Origin: Blautia sp. BIOML-A1
Lineage (GTDB): Bacteria; Bacillota; Clostridia; Lachnospirales; Lachnospiraceae
DNA: 56,683 bases
NCBI RefSeq assembly: GCF_009883055.1
Contig: NZ_WWVR01000018.1
Location: forward strand, 1-56,683
Reading direction: 5' to 3'
The notes beneath the pieces are model-generated. The model worked only from the letters and a program-made list of their open reading frames with translations, did not search any database and was not told the DNA's origin. Positions 10,769-18,997 of the stretch are shown here, piece after piece. The position numbers and the translations under genes were made by a program. Numbering within the stretch: position 1 is the first letter of the stretch; each line of letters begins with the position of its first letter.

Positions 10769-11383
10769 TTATTGCCCATTCAAAACTATTTTTGTCTGCG
10801 AAAAGGAATTTATATAATTTATAATATTTTTGACACATAATTCTAAATTATCATTGGTAAATCTTAATTTAATTCCTGTTTTCCGGATATTTTCCTCTGA
10901 AAAATCTTTCTGATCTGCCAGAAAGCGCCTGCACAGTTCTTCGTACTTTGGATTGTCCTGTTCTCTTTCTCTTAGCAGTGCTCTCTGTAATCTCTCCCCA
11001 TCCTCTACCTGAATATAGATTGGTATTACATACTCTGCTCCATAATATGCTTTTAGTTTCTCATAAGATTCCAGTGTACCGATTCCCAGATAATTTCCCT
11101 CCGAAAGATCTACCTGTCCGTCATCCGCAGTAAAATATGTCCAAATACCATGAACTGTATGATAAGCTCTGGCTTCGATCAGCTTTCCGGCTGCCTCAAA
11201 CGCCTGAAGCCTGCTGTCATCTGTAAAATAATACTGTACACCTTCCTCCTCACCTGCACGGATAGGTCTTGTCGTATACAATATAAGCTTCTTAAGATTC
11301 AGTTCTTTATTTTCCACCAGCAGTGAATATATCCTGTCCTTACCGCTGGCACTTTTTCCCATAATATAAAAAATTTTTCCCAT
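10769..11383 (-). CDS. Guanylate-kinase-like P-loop protein
   Basis: The 204 residues resemble guanylate kinase: P-loop GKSASGKD at 9-16, then YTTRPIRAGEEEGVQYYF, close to the GMP-binding motif of true Gmk (TTRxxRxGExxGxxY). The residue after the P-loop lysine is aspartate (D16), not the usual Ser/Thr that ligates magnesium. The later part is divergent from Gmk. It occupies the place that tmk (thymidylate kinase) has in the matching Bacillus neighbourhood, between the YaaO-type decarboxylase and holB. It may be a real nucleoside monophosphate kinase with altered specificity or a regulatory relative; sequence alone does not decide. Confidence 0.75.
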   Translation of the reverse strand: MGKIFYIMGKSASGKDRIYSLLVENKELNLKKLILYTTRPIRAGEEEGVQYYFTDDSRLQAFEAAGKLIEARAYHTVHGIWTYFTADDGQVDLSEGNYLGIGTLESYEKLKAYYGAEYVIPIYIQVEDGERLQRALLREREQDNPKYEELCRRFLADQKDFSEENIRKTGIKLRFTNDNLELCVKNIINYINSFSQTKIVLNGQ

Positions 11384-11387
11384 GAAA

Positions 11388-12842
11388 TCAGCCTGGCTGC
11401 TCCTTCGTAGTATTCTGGGATATTACACGGATGGTATCATTGGTATAATCCTCCAGTCCCTGCAGATATAATCCCTCTTCCATGTATATTCTCATATTAC
11501 GGATAAATTGTCCAGTAATCTGTTCTCCCGGAACGATCAATGGGATTCCCGGCGGATACAGATATCCAAATTCCGCAGATATCCTGCCAACGCTTTCTTC
11601 CAGTCTGCAAACCTCACTCTCCGCTTCCATCGCCTCAGTGACAGACATAAGCTGATTCATAGATGTATATGCAACTCTTTCAGCAATCTGTCCTTCTGTT
11701 TTTCTCTTTTTCTGTGATTCTTCCTGATCAATTTCTTCTATTGCCCGGCACAGTCTCTCAAACCCTTCCTCGCTGTCACCAACTGCTGCCAGTGCAAGTA
11801 CATAATGCTCCGTTTGCATCTCTACCTGAATGTGATATTTCTCAAGAAGAAGCTGTGCCAGTTCTGTTCCTGTCATCGAAGTATATCGTGTAGAAAAGAT
11901 CAACTTGGACCGGTCATAATCAAATACTCCTGCTGAACCGATTTCCGGAGAAACCAGACGGATATACTTACATTCTGAGAGTCTTCGTCTTGCCTTCTCA
12001 AGAATTCTGGTAAATTCCCTGAACATTTCTTTCCCATCCGTAACCATCTTATCCATACAGGCATCTATACTTGCCATCAGGATATAGGACGGACTGCTGC
12101 TCTGATAAATCCCCATAAATCTTCGAATCAGTCTGCTGTCCACACGCTCACTGCAGTTATGAAGAACTGCTGTCTGTGTCATTGCCGGAAGTGTCTTATG
12201 AAAACTCTGGATAACCAGATCTGCTCCCAGATCTGCCGCTGATACCGGGAAATAATTTGAAAAATGAAAATGTGCTCCATGTGCCTCATCCACGATCAGT
12301 GGAATTTCATGTCTGTGCACGATTTCTGCGATCTTCCCAATATCAGATACTACGCCATCATAAGTGGGGGAAGTGATCAGCACTGCTTTGATCTCTGGAT
12401 TCGCGGCCAGTGCTCTTTCCACCTTATCCGGTGAAATTCCGCCGTTTATCCACCACTTTTTGTCCATCTGCGGATAAACATAAGTTGGTGTCAGATTTCT
12501 AAGATACAGAGCATGATAAACAGCTTTATGACAGTTTCTTGCAACAAGTATCTGTCCGTTTCCTGGCACTGCTGCTGAAACGGCTGCAAGGAGTGCTGCT
12601 GTACTTCCATTGATGCTGTAATAACATTCTCTTGTGCCATATACCTCTGCCGCTGCTTCCTGAGATTTTTTCAGAATTCCCTCCGGATGGTGCAGATTAT
12701 CAAATCCTTCTATTTCCGTGATATCCCGGTCAAATGGCAGTTTCGTATCAACGGTTCCTGGATTTCTTTTGTGACCCGGCATATGAAACGGATAATAATC
12801 TTCCCTGCTGTAATTTTCTAATGCTCTATATAATCTTTCCAT
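11388..12842 (-). CDS. Orn/Lys/Arg decarboxylase family, YaaO type
   Basis: A PLP-dependent fold I enzyme of 484 residues, the short form of the family without the N-terminal wing domain. The visible signatures are FHMPGHKRN (19-27), DITEIEGFDNLHHPEG, the aspartate-containing PLP motif VDEAHGAH, and the PLP-binding lysine K216 in QSFHKTL. Relatives decarboxylate arginine, lysine or ornithine in polyamine synthesis or acid resistance; the substrate cannot be chosen from this sequence. It follows the response regulator gene by 5 bp, so the upstream two-component system probably shares its transcript. Confidence 0.85.
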   Translation of the reverse strand: MERLYRALENYSREDYYPFHMPGHKRNPGTVDTKLPFDRDITEIEGFDNLHHPEGILKKSQEAAAEVYGTRECYYSINGSTAALLAAVSAAVPGNGQILVARNCHKAVYHALYLRNLTPTYVYPQMDKKWWINGGISPDKVERALAANPEIKAVLITSPTYDGVVSDIGKIAEIVHRHEIPLIVDEAHGAHFHFSNYFPVSAADLGADLVIQSFHKTLPAMTQTAVLHNCSERVDSRLIRRFMGIYQSSSPSYILMASIDACMDKMVTDGKEMFREFTRILEKARRRLSECKYIRLVSPEIGSAGVFDYDRSKLIFSTRYTSMTGTELAQLLLEKYHIQVEMQTEHYVLALAAVGDSEEGFERLCRAIEEIDQEESQKKRKTEGQIAERVAYTSMNQLMSVTEAMEAESEVCRLEESVGRISAEFGYLYPPGIPLIVPGEQITGQFIRNMRIYMEEGLYLQGLEDYTNDTIRVISQNTTKEQPG

Positions 12843-12847
12843 AAATT

Positions 12848-13537
12848 TTATACCTTAAACCTGTAGCCTACTCCCCAGATTGTTTCGATATACTGAGGTT
12901 TTGCTGTATTAAATTCAATCTTTTCACGGATTTTTTTAATGTGAACAGTGACCGTTGCAATGTCTCCCACAGATTCCATATCCCAGATCTGGCGAAACAG
13001 TTCTGCCTTGGTAAATACACGATTTGGATTTTCTGCAAGAAAGGTAAGAAGATCAAATTCCTTGGTTGTAAATGTTTTCTCCTCACCATTTATCCATACT
13101 CTTCGGGCAGTCTTGTCAATCTTGATTCCACGAATCTCTATAATATCATTCTTTGCCACATTGGAGCCTACAAGTCTGTTATATCTTTCCATATGGGCCT
13201 TTACTCTTGCAACCAGCTCACTTGGGCTGAATGGTTTCGTCATATAGTCATCTGCCCCAAGTCCCAGCCCCCGGATTTTATCAATATCATCTTTCTTCGC
13301 CGAAACCATAATGATCGGAATATTCTTTTCCTGACGTACCTGACGGCAGATATCAAATCCGTCAACTTCCGGAAGCATAAGATCAAGAATGATCAGATCA
13401 TACTCTTCCTTCAGAGCCTTTTCAAGGCCCATATCACCTCTTGTCGCAATCTCGACCTCAAATCCGGATAATTCCAGATAATCTTTCTCCAGATCTGCGA
13501 TTGCTTCTTCATCCTCAATGATCAGTATCTTACTCAT
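12848..13537 (-). CDS. OmpR/PhoB-family response regulator
   Basis: A 229-residue DNA-binding response regulator. The receiver domain has the acidic pocket EDE (8-10), phospho-acceptor D52 in LILDLMLP and the conserved lysine in MTKPFSP. The C-terminal winged helix covers about residues 130-229, with FTTKEFDLLTFLAENPNRVFTKAELF and the closing VWGVGYRF. Its ATG overlaps the stop of the histidine kinase gene by 8 nt, so the two are translated as a coupled pair. The order kinase then regulator is the reverse of the commoner arrangement. The signal and targets are unknown. Confidence 0.92.
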   Translation of the reverse strand: MSKILIIEDEEAIADLEKDYLELSGFEVEIATRGDMGLEKALKEEYDLIILDLMLPEVDGFDICRQVRQEKNIPIIMVSAKKDDIDKIRGLGLGADDYMTKPFSPSELVARVKAHMERYNRLVGSNVAKNDIIEIRGIKIDKTARRVWINGEEKTFTTKEFDLLTFLAENPNRVFTKAELFRQIWDMESVGDIATVTVHIKKIREKIEFNTAKPQYIETIWGVGYRFKV

Positions 13538-14690
13538 TTACAGGTACCTCCTGGTATTTTCTCAAAACAAAGTACATGATCGTGCCAATATCCTCCCGGC
13601 TGGTGGCCCATACCTTACCGCCATGATCCTCCAGTATCTTTCGCACGATTGAAAGGCCGATTCCACTTCCTCCTTTTGCAGAATTACGCGAAACATCTGT
13701 CCGGTAAAAACGATCGAAAATATACGGAAGATCTTTGGCTGCAATCCCCTTTCCGTTATCTTCAATCTCGACCTGCACAAAATCTCCGACATCTTTTACC
13801 CGGATCTGTATGATGCCCTTCATTCCTTTTGCCTTATCCATATATTTAATGGCATTACTGATAATATTATGGATCACTCTTCGAATCTGTTCTCCATCGG
13901 CAATGACCTGTACATCACTGTCTACATAATTGGCATAACAGAGCTGAATTCCTCTTGTCTCCAGTTCCAGACCAACTTCCTCTGCACAGTCCGAAAAATA
14001 ATCTTCTACATTCAGTTTACTGAAAGTATATGGAATACGGTTTGTATCAATCTTGGAATAAAAAGTAAGCTCGTTGATCAGATGATCCATCTCAACCGTT
14101 TTATTATAGATTGTACGGACATAACGATCCATCTTTTCCGGTGTGTCTGCCACACCGTCCATAATACCCTCAACATATCCCTTTACAGCTGTAATCGGTG
14201 TTTTGAGATCATGCGAGATATTACTGATCAGTTCCTTATTTTCTTTATCCAGAACAATTTTTTCTTCTGCCGATTCCTTGAGCCTTCTTCTCATTTCTTC
14301 GAAGTCCCTGCAAAGTTCCGAAAACTCATCTGTTCCCTCCACAGAAAGAACAAAATCAAGATTGCCATCCTTGATATTCTGCGTGGCTTTCCGCAGTTTT
14401 ACCAGTGGAGTGGCTACACTTCTGTATATCCAGAGTCCTACAGACACACTGGTAAATATCAGAATGATCAGTGCCGTAAAAAACAGATCCTTCGTCATGA
14501 TCCGAACTCCCAGATCACTGCCATCTGTTTCTCCGATCGTAATGTCATATCCTGCTTCCTGAATCGTATCATTCCTGGCAGAATTCCTGTGCTGAGCTTC
14601 GCTGAATCCATATAAGGCAGCGGCTAACAGCAGCATCGGAACAAGTATGATCATCAGAAATCCAAGTATGATCCTCTGTTTTAATTTCAT
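13530..14690 (-). CDS. HAMP-type sensor histidine kinase
   Basis: A 386-residue membrane kinase. TM1 is at about 8-28, followed by a short external loop of about 40 residues, TM2 at about 69-90, then HAMP (91-145), HisKA with the phospho-acceptor H160 in NISHDLKTPITAVKGY, and an HATPase_c domain with N box (HNIISNAIKYM), G1 (DNGKGI) and G2 (GGSGIGLSIV). The small sensory loop fits envelope or small-ligand sensing rather than a large periplasmic domain. It is the first gene of the operon running to rsmI, with GAGG seven bases before its ATG. Confidence 0.93.
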   Translation of the reverse strand: MKLKQRIILGFLMIILVPMLLLAAALYGFSEAQHRNSARNDTIQEAGYDITIGETDGSDLGVRIMTKDLFFTALIILIFTSVSVGLWIYRSVATPLVKLRKATQNIKDGNLDFVLSVEGTDEFSELCRDFEEMRRRLKESAEEKIVLDKENKELISNISHDLKTPITAVKGYVEGIMDGVADTPEKMDRYVRTIYNKTVEMDHLINELTFYSKIDTNRIPYTFSKLNVEDYFSDCAEEVGLELETRGIQLCYANYVDSDVQVIADGEQIRRVIHNIISNAIKYMDKAKGMKGIIQIRVKDVGDFVQVEIEDNGKGIAAKDLPYIFDRFYRTDVSRNSAKGGSGIGLSIVRKILEDHGGKVWATSREDIGTIMYFVLRKYQEVPVNE

Positions 14691-14725
14691 AACGCATCCT
14701 CGCCTCTTGCATTAGTAAAGTATAG

Positions 14726-14774
14726 AAAAAACGAACGCATATATGTCGAATCTGTATTCGCTATATATGCGTTC
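14726..14774 (-). terminator. Terminator of metK
   Basis: Very long hairpin: GAACGCATATAT (14733-14744) pairs perfectly with ATATATGCGTTC (14763-14774), with an inner CGAAT/ATTCG stem, then six T on the minus strand. It separates metK from the histidine kinase operon. Confidence 0.92.
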
Positions 14775-14838
14775 ATTATATCATATCAAGATATTCCTAT
14801 CTCTAAATTTTCTATAAAAACAGTGAAAAAAACATGTC

Positions 14839-16017
14839 TTACAGATATTTCTTCAGATCATCAACTTTATCCAGTTTTTCCCATGGAAGATCTACATCTG
14901 TACGTCCAAAATGTCCGTAGGCAGCAGTCTGTTTGTAGATTGGTCTTCTTAAGTCAAGCATACGGATGATTCCTGCCGGACGAAGATCAAAATTCTCACG
15001 AATGATCTCAACAAGCTTGCCATCAGAAAGTTTTCCTGTTCCAAATGTATTAACATTAACTGAAGTCGGTTTTGCAACACCAATTGCATAAGAAAGCTGG
15101 ATCTCACATTTGTCAGCCAGTCCTGCTGCAACAATATTCTTTGCCACATAACGTGCTGCGTATGCTGCTGAACGGTCAACCTTTGTGCAGTCCTTACCAG
15201 AGAAAGCACCGCCGCCGTGACGGCCTGCTCCACCATAAGTATCAACAATGATCTTACGGCCTGTAAGTCCACTGTCGCCGTGAGGTCCGCCGATTACAAA
15301 ACGTCCTGTAGGATTAATGAAATATTTCGTATCCTCATCGACCATATCCGCCGGAATAATCTCATCAAAGACATATTTCTTGATATCTTCGTGGATCTGT
15401 TCCTGGGTAACTTCCGGATCGTGCTGTGTTGAGCATACAACTGCATCGATACGGATCGGTTTTCCATCTTCGCTGTATTCAACAGTTACCTGGGTTTTTC
15501 CGTCTGGTCTTAAGTATGACAGGGTTCCGTCTTTACGAACCTTTGTCAGCTGACGTGCAAGCTTATGTGCCATGTTGATCGCATATGGCATATATTCTTC
15601 TGTCTCATTGGAAGCATATCCAAACATCATACCCTGGTCTCCGGCTCCGATCGCATCGATCTCGTCTTCGCCCATCTTTGCCTCCAGAGCCTTATCAACA
15701 CCAAGTGCGATATCTACGGACTGCTCATCAATTGCAGTGATAACTGCACAGGTCTCAGCATCAAATCCGTATTTTCCACGGGTATAGCCGATTTCTCTTA
15801 CAGTATCTCTTACGATCTTCTGGATGTCAACATAAGCACTTGTGGTGATCTCACCCATAACAAGTACAAGACCTGTTGTTGTAGCTGTTTCACATGCTAC
15901 ACGACCCATTGGATCTTCTTTCATGATTGCATCAAGAATGGCATCGGAAATGGCATCACACATTTTATCCGGATGGCCTTCAGTTACTGATTCAGATGTA
16001 AATAAAATTTTCTCCAT
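14839..16017 (-). CDS. metK: S-adenosylmethionine synthetase
   Basis: MetK joins methionine and ATP to make SAM, the methyl donor used by rsmI, trmN6, rsmA and rsmG elsewhere in this window. The 392 residues show the substrate motif [19 protein letters not shown], and the ATP/metal motif [23 protein letters not shown]. The length is normal for the tetrameric bacterial enzyme. It is a single-gene transcript with its own promoter, a SAM-I riboswitch and a terminator, so its expression should fall when SAM is plentiful. Confidence 0.98.
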   Translation of the reverse strand: MEKILFTSESVTEGHPDKMCDAISDAILDAIMKEDPMGRVACETATTTGLVLVMGEITTSAYVDIQKIVRDTVREIGYTRGKYGFDAETCAVITAIDEQSVDIALGVDKALEAKMGEDEIDAIGAGDQGMMFGYASNETEEYMPYAINMAHKLARQLTKVRKDGTLSYLRPDGKTQVTVEYSEDGKPIRIDAVVCSTQHDPEVTQEQIHEDIKKYVFDEIIPADMVDEDTKYFINPTGRFVIGGPHGDSGLTGRKIIVDTYGGAGRHGGGAFSGKDCTKVDRSAAYAARYVAKNIVAAGLADKCEIQLSYAIGVAKPTSVNVNTFGTGKLSDGKLVEIIRENFDLRPAGIIRMLDLRRPIYKQTAAYGHFGRTDVDLPWEKLDKVDDLKKYL

Positions 16018-16064
16018 GATTTGTTCCTTTCTTACAACTCATTTACCAGTGTCTTCTGTATAAC

Positions 16065-16216
16065 AAAATAAGACAGCCCAAACAATAGGACTGTCTTGAA
16101 TTTCATCTCAATCCTCTTATTGTTCGATCACTCGCTCAGGTTGGCACCTTCCTCTTATGGGAGGGGTTGCCGTGGCTTCACAGATCCTTTGTATCTCCAC
16201 CACTCTGAATAAAAGG
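16065..16216 (-). promoter_or_regulatory. SAM-I riboswitch with terminator platform
   Basis: On the minus strand the P1 arms are CCTTTTATT (16208-16216) and AATAAGAGG (16113-16121). Between them lie the family's conserved blocks: GTGGTGGAG, TGAAGCCACGGCAACC and AAGGTGCCAACCTG. Downstream, AAGACAG/CTGTCTT (16070-16097), followed by ATTTTG, forms the terminator. SAM binding is expected to stabilise P1 and allow termination ahead of metK. Confidence 0.93.
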
Positions 16217-16243
16217 CCGCTTTATAAAGTTATCATCGTACAT

Positions 16244-16272
16244 ACAATAAACTTATTTTATATACTTGTCAA
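16244..16272 (-). promoter_or_regulatory. Promoter of the metK riboswitch transcript
   Basis: TTGACA (16267-16272), 17-bp spacer, TATTGT (16244-16249) on the minus strand, ending about 28 bp ahead of the aptamer's P1 stem. Confidence 0.75.
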
Positions 16273-16294
16273 GTGTTCAGATCGACAATTTTTA

Positions 16295-17587
16295 TCAACC
16301 TACACGAAGACGGAATTTCTGGATTTCCTTCTCGCTGGAAACTCTTTCGATCTCAGCTCCAAGACTTCTCAGTTTCTCCTCAAAGTTCTCATAACCTCTC
16401 TGGATATAAACGATATCATCCACAACCGTGATTCCATCTGCTGCCAGACCTGCAATGACCAGTGCCGCACCTGCACGAAGATCCGGTGCACTGACTCTTG
16501 CTCCTGTCAGTTTACGAACACCATCAATAATCGCTGAATTTCCTTCAACTTTAATATTTGCTCCCATTCTGGAAAGCTCGTCCGCATATTTGAAACGATT
16601 TTCAAAAATACTCTCTGTCACGATACTTGTTCCCTCTGCAAGAGCAAGTGTAACAGCGATCTGCGGCTGCATATCTGTCGGATATCCCGGATACGGAAGG
16701 GTTTTGACATGAGTGCGGTGAAGTCTCTTTCCGGCACGTACACGTACCGCATCATCAAATTCTTCAACCTCACATCCGATCTCTTCAAGCTTTGCAGTTG
16801 TTGCTTCAAGATGCTTCGGGATAACATTCTTTACTGTAACATCTCCACCGGTTGCAGCAGCAGCAAACATAAACGTTCCCGCTTCAATCTGATCCGGAAT
16901 GATAGAGTATTCTGTACGATGAAGTTTCTCAACTCCTTTGATACGGATAACATCTGTTCCTGCACCCTTGATGTTTGCTCCCATACTGTTCAGAAAGTTG
17001 GCCACGTCTACGACATGCGGCTCTCTCGCCGCATTCTCGATCGTAGTACGTCCGGATGCCAGAGAAGCAGCCATCATAATATTGATCGTTGCACCAACAG
17101 ATACAACATCCAGGAAAATATGGCTTCCGTGAAGGTTCTCTGTCTTTGCTACAATTGCACCATGAAGGATGTTTACCTCTGCTCCTAATGCACGAAATCC
17201 CTTTAAGTGCTGGTCAATTGGTCTGCTGCCGATGTTGCATCCGCCAGGAAGCGGAACCTCTGCATGTTTATACTTGCCAAGTAATGCGCCGAGAAGATAA
17301 TAAGACGCACGGATTTTCTTAATATATTCATAATCTACACTGATATCATCAATTGTAGATCCGTTAATCTTAACTGTGGATCTGTCAATTCGCTCAACCT
17401 GAGCTCCTATCCCGGCAATTGCTTCCAGCAAAACATTAATGTCTCTTACGTCAGGCAGATTTTCGATAAGAATAGTTTCATCCGTCATAATTGCAGCAGA
17501 AAGAATAGCCAGCGCTGCGTTCTTTGCGCCACCGATCTCAACCTCTCCTACTAACGGATTGCCACCTTTGATTACATACTGTTCCAT
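16295..17587 (-). CDS. murA: UDP-N-acetylglucosamine 1-carboxyvinyltransferase
   Basis: MurA makes the first committed step of peptidoglycan synthesis, moving enolpyruvate from PEP to UDP-GlcNAc in the cytoplasm; it is the fosfomycin target. The 430 residues open with the family motif GGNPLVGEVEIGGAKNAAL. The catalytic cysteine is C117 in PLPGGCNIGSRP, so the enzyme should be fosfomycin-sensitive by that criterion (resistant forms have Asp there). Firmicutes often carry two copies (murA and murZ); which one this is cannot be told here. It has its own promoter. Confidence 0.96.
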   Translation of the reverse strand: MEQYVIKGGNPLVGEVEIGGAKNAALAILSAAIMTDETILIENLPDVRDINVLLEAIAGIGAQVERIDRSTVKINGSTIDDISVDYEYIKKIRASYYLLGALLGKYKHAEVPLPGGCNIGSRPIDQHLKGFRALGAEVNILHGAIVAKTENLHGSHIFLDVVSVGATINIMMAASLASGRTTIENAAREPHVVDVANFLNSMGANIKGAGTDVIRIKGVEKLHRTEYSIIPDQIEAGTFMFAAAATGGDVTVKNVIPKHLEATTAKLEEIGCEVEEFDDAVRVRAGKRLHRTHVKTLPYPGYPTDMQPQIAVTLALAEGTSIVTESIFENRFKYADELSRMGANIKVEGNSAIIDGVRKLTGARVSAPDLRAGAALVIAGLAADGITVVDDIVYIQRGYENFEEKLRSLGAEIERVSSEKEIQKFRLRVG

Positions 17588-17662
17588 AAAGCACCTCTAT
17601 AATTATTTTCACTCCGAAAGTCGAAGCGAATGCCAGATATAAATCTCATTCTCAAAATCTGT

Positions 17663-17690
17663 ATTATAGCACAGATTTAGCATTTGTAAA
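17663..17690 (-). promoter_or_regulatory. Promoter of murA
   Basis: TTTACA (17685-17690), 16-bp spacer, TATAAT (17663-17668) with an extended TG-C in front, on the minus strand. Confidence 0.75.
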
Positions 17691-17720
17691 TAAAAATTTA
17701 CTCTGTTCCCCTTCGCTCCA

Positions 17721-17779
17721 TTGTTAGTCTGACTGTTCACTTTACTCCTGACAGTACCTGTGAACAGTTACCTGTTAGT
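17721..17779. mobile_element. 43-bp MITE-family relic with 8-bp duplication
   Basis: The element spans 17729-17771, with ends CTGACTGTTCAC and GTGAACAGTTAC, the same terminal repeats as the 142-bp copy at 561. The flanking octamers are TTGTTAGT (17721-17728) and CTGTTAGT (17772-17779), identical at 7 of 8 positions and abutting the ends. The right duplication overlaps the stop codon of aroK, so the insertion landed at the very end of that gene. Confidence 0.75.
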
Positions 17780-18290
17780 TACTTTGAATTGAATTCTCTT
17801 TTAGTATTTCCAAAAGGTCATGAAGACTTTCTTCCAAATCTTTCCCCTCTTCCTCCAGTACAACATCTGCATATTTCTCATAAAGCGGAGTACGTTCTTC
17901 GTACAGATCCTTAAGAGTCTGTCCTTCTTTAAGCAGAACGCCTCTGCACTGCAGATTGCCAAGACGCTTTGAAAGGGAATCCAAAGACAATTTCAAATAT
18001 ACAACTGTTCCAACAGACTTCAGATGATTCATAGCCTCTTCACAGTACACGACACTTCCACCGGTCGCAATCACTGTATGATTTACATCGATTGAAGCAT
18101 TAACCCTGTTTTCAATTTCCTTGAATCCTGTATAACCTTCTTCTTCAATGATCTCACGCAGGCGTCTTCTTTCCTGTTTCTGGATCAGAAGGTCCGAATC
18201 AAGAAACTGATAGCCCAATACCTTTGCCAGGACAACGCCTATCGTACTCTTACCAACTCCAGGCATTCCTATCAATGTTATGTTATTCAT
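17775..18290 (-). CDS. aroK: Shikimate kinase
   Basis: AroK phosphorylates shikimate in the common aromatic amino acid pathway. The 171 residues begin MNNITLIGMPGVGKST, placing the P-loop (GMPGVGKST) at the family's usual distance from the start. I prefer ATG 18290, preceded by AGGAG at 12 bases, over an in-frame ATG at 18314 that has no ribosome site. The shikimate-binding motifs DSD and TGGSVVYCEEA are present. It stands alone rather than with other aro genes. The 43-bp element abuts its stop codon. Confidence 0.9.
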   Translation of the reverse strand: MNNITLIGMPGVGKSTIGVVLAKVLGYQFLDSDLLIQKQERRRLREIIEEEGYTGFKEIENRVNASIDVNHTVIATGGSVVYCEEAMNHLKSVGTVVYLKLSLDSLSKRLGNLQCRGVLLKEGQTLKDLYEERTPLYEKYADVVLEEEGKDLEESLHDLLEILKENSIQSN

Positions 18291-18383
18291 AAAATGTCCG
18301 TTCTCCTGTTCCATTTCTTACAAATTGCTTAACGCCCATTTTATCATAAATGCCCTGTTTCTGCAATCCCTCTTTGATAACCC

Positions 18384-18965
18384 TCATTTTTTCGCACTTT
18401 TTCTCCGCTTTTTGACACTGTAACCAAAAGTGCCCAGTTTCTTTCCTGTGCCAAGATATTCTCCGTGGGAATATACCAGTGGACGTGCACGGTTGAGATC
18501 AAAGCGATTATTCTCATCCATATATTCTTCATCCGCATGTACCGCAAGTACTTCCGCGAGAAACATATCATGAGATCCCAGTTTCTTAACTTCTGTGACG
18601 CGGCACTCTATAGATACCGGTGATTCCCTGATCATAGGTGCCTTTACAAATTCAGCCTTTTCTCTTGTGAGTCCTGTTTCTTTAAATTTATCGACATCTC
18701 TGCCGGAACGCACACCACAGTAATCAGTAGCCCTGGTAAGTTTTTCTGTCGTCAGATTAATAACAAACTCTCCCGTTTCCATCAACATATGATGTGAAAA
18801 GCGGCTTGGCCGGACAGATATATAAACCATCGGGGGATTTGTACAGATCGTACCGGTCCAGGCTACTGTTATAATATCATCTTGTCCTGCTCCATCTGTA
18901 ACGCTCACCATTACTGCCGGAATCGGATACAGCATATTTCCTGCCTTCCAGGTCTGTTTTGCCAT
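18384..18965 (-). CDS. Flavin reductase-like FMN-binding protein
   Basis: The 193 residues match the flavoredoxin / flavin reductase family, a split beta-barrel that binds FMN. Typical elements are the opening YPIPAVMVSVTD, then ITVAWTGTICTNPPMVYISVRPSRFSHHML and FVINLTT. Family members pass electrons from NAD(P)H to free flavin or to a partner protein in anaerobes; the partner here is unknown. The C-terminus is a short basic tail (KKRRKSAKK). It lies between the pyrophosphatase and aroK without an obvious functional link. Confidence 0.85.
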   Translation of the reverse strand: MAKQTWKAGNMLYPIPAVMVSVTDGAGQDDIITVAWTGTICTNPPMVYISVRPSRFSHHMLMETGEFVINLTTEKLTRATDYCGVRSGRDVDKFKETGLTREKAEFVKAPMIRESPVSIECRVTEVKKLGSHDMFLAEVLAVHADEEYMDENNRFDLNRARPLVYSHGEYLGTGKKLGTFGYSVKKRRKSAKK

Positions 18966-18997
18966 TGTTCCAAAATTCTCCTGTCTGTTCTTTTTGT

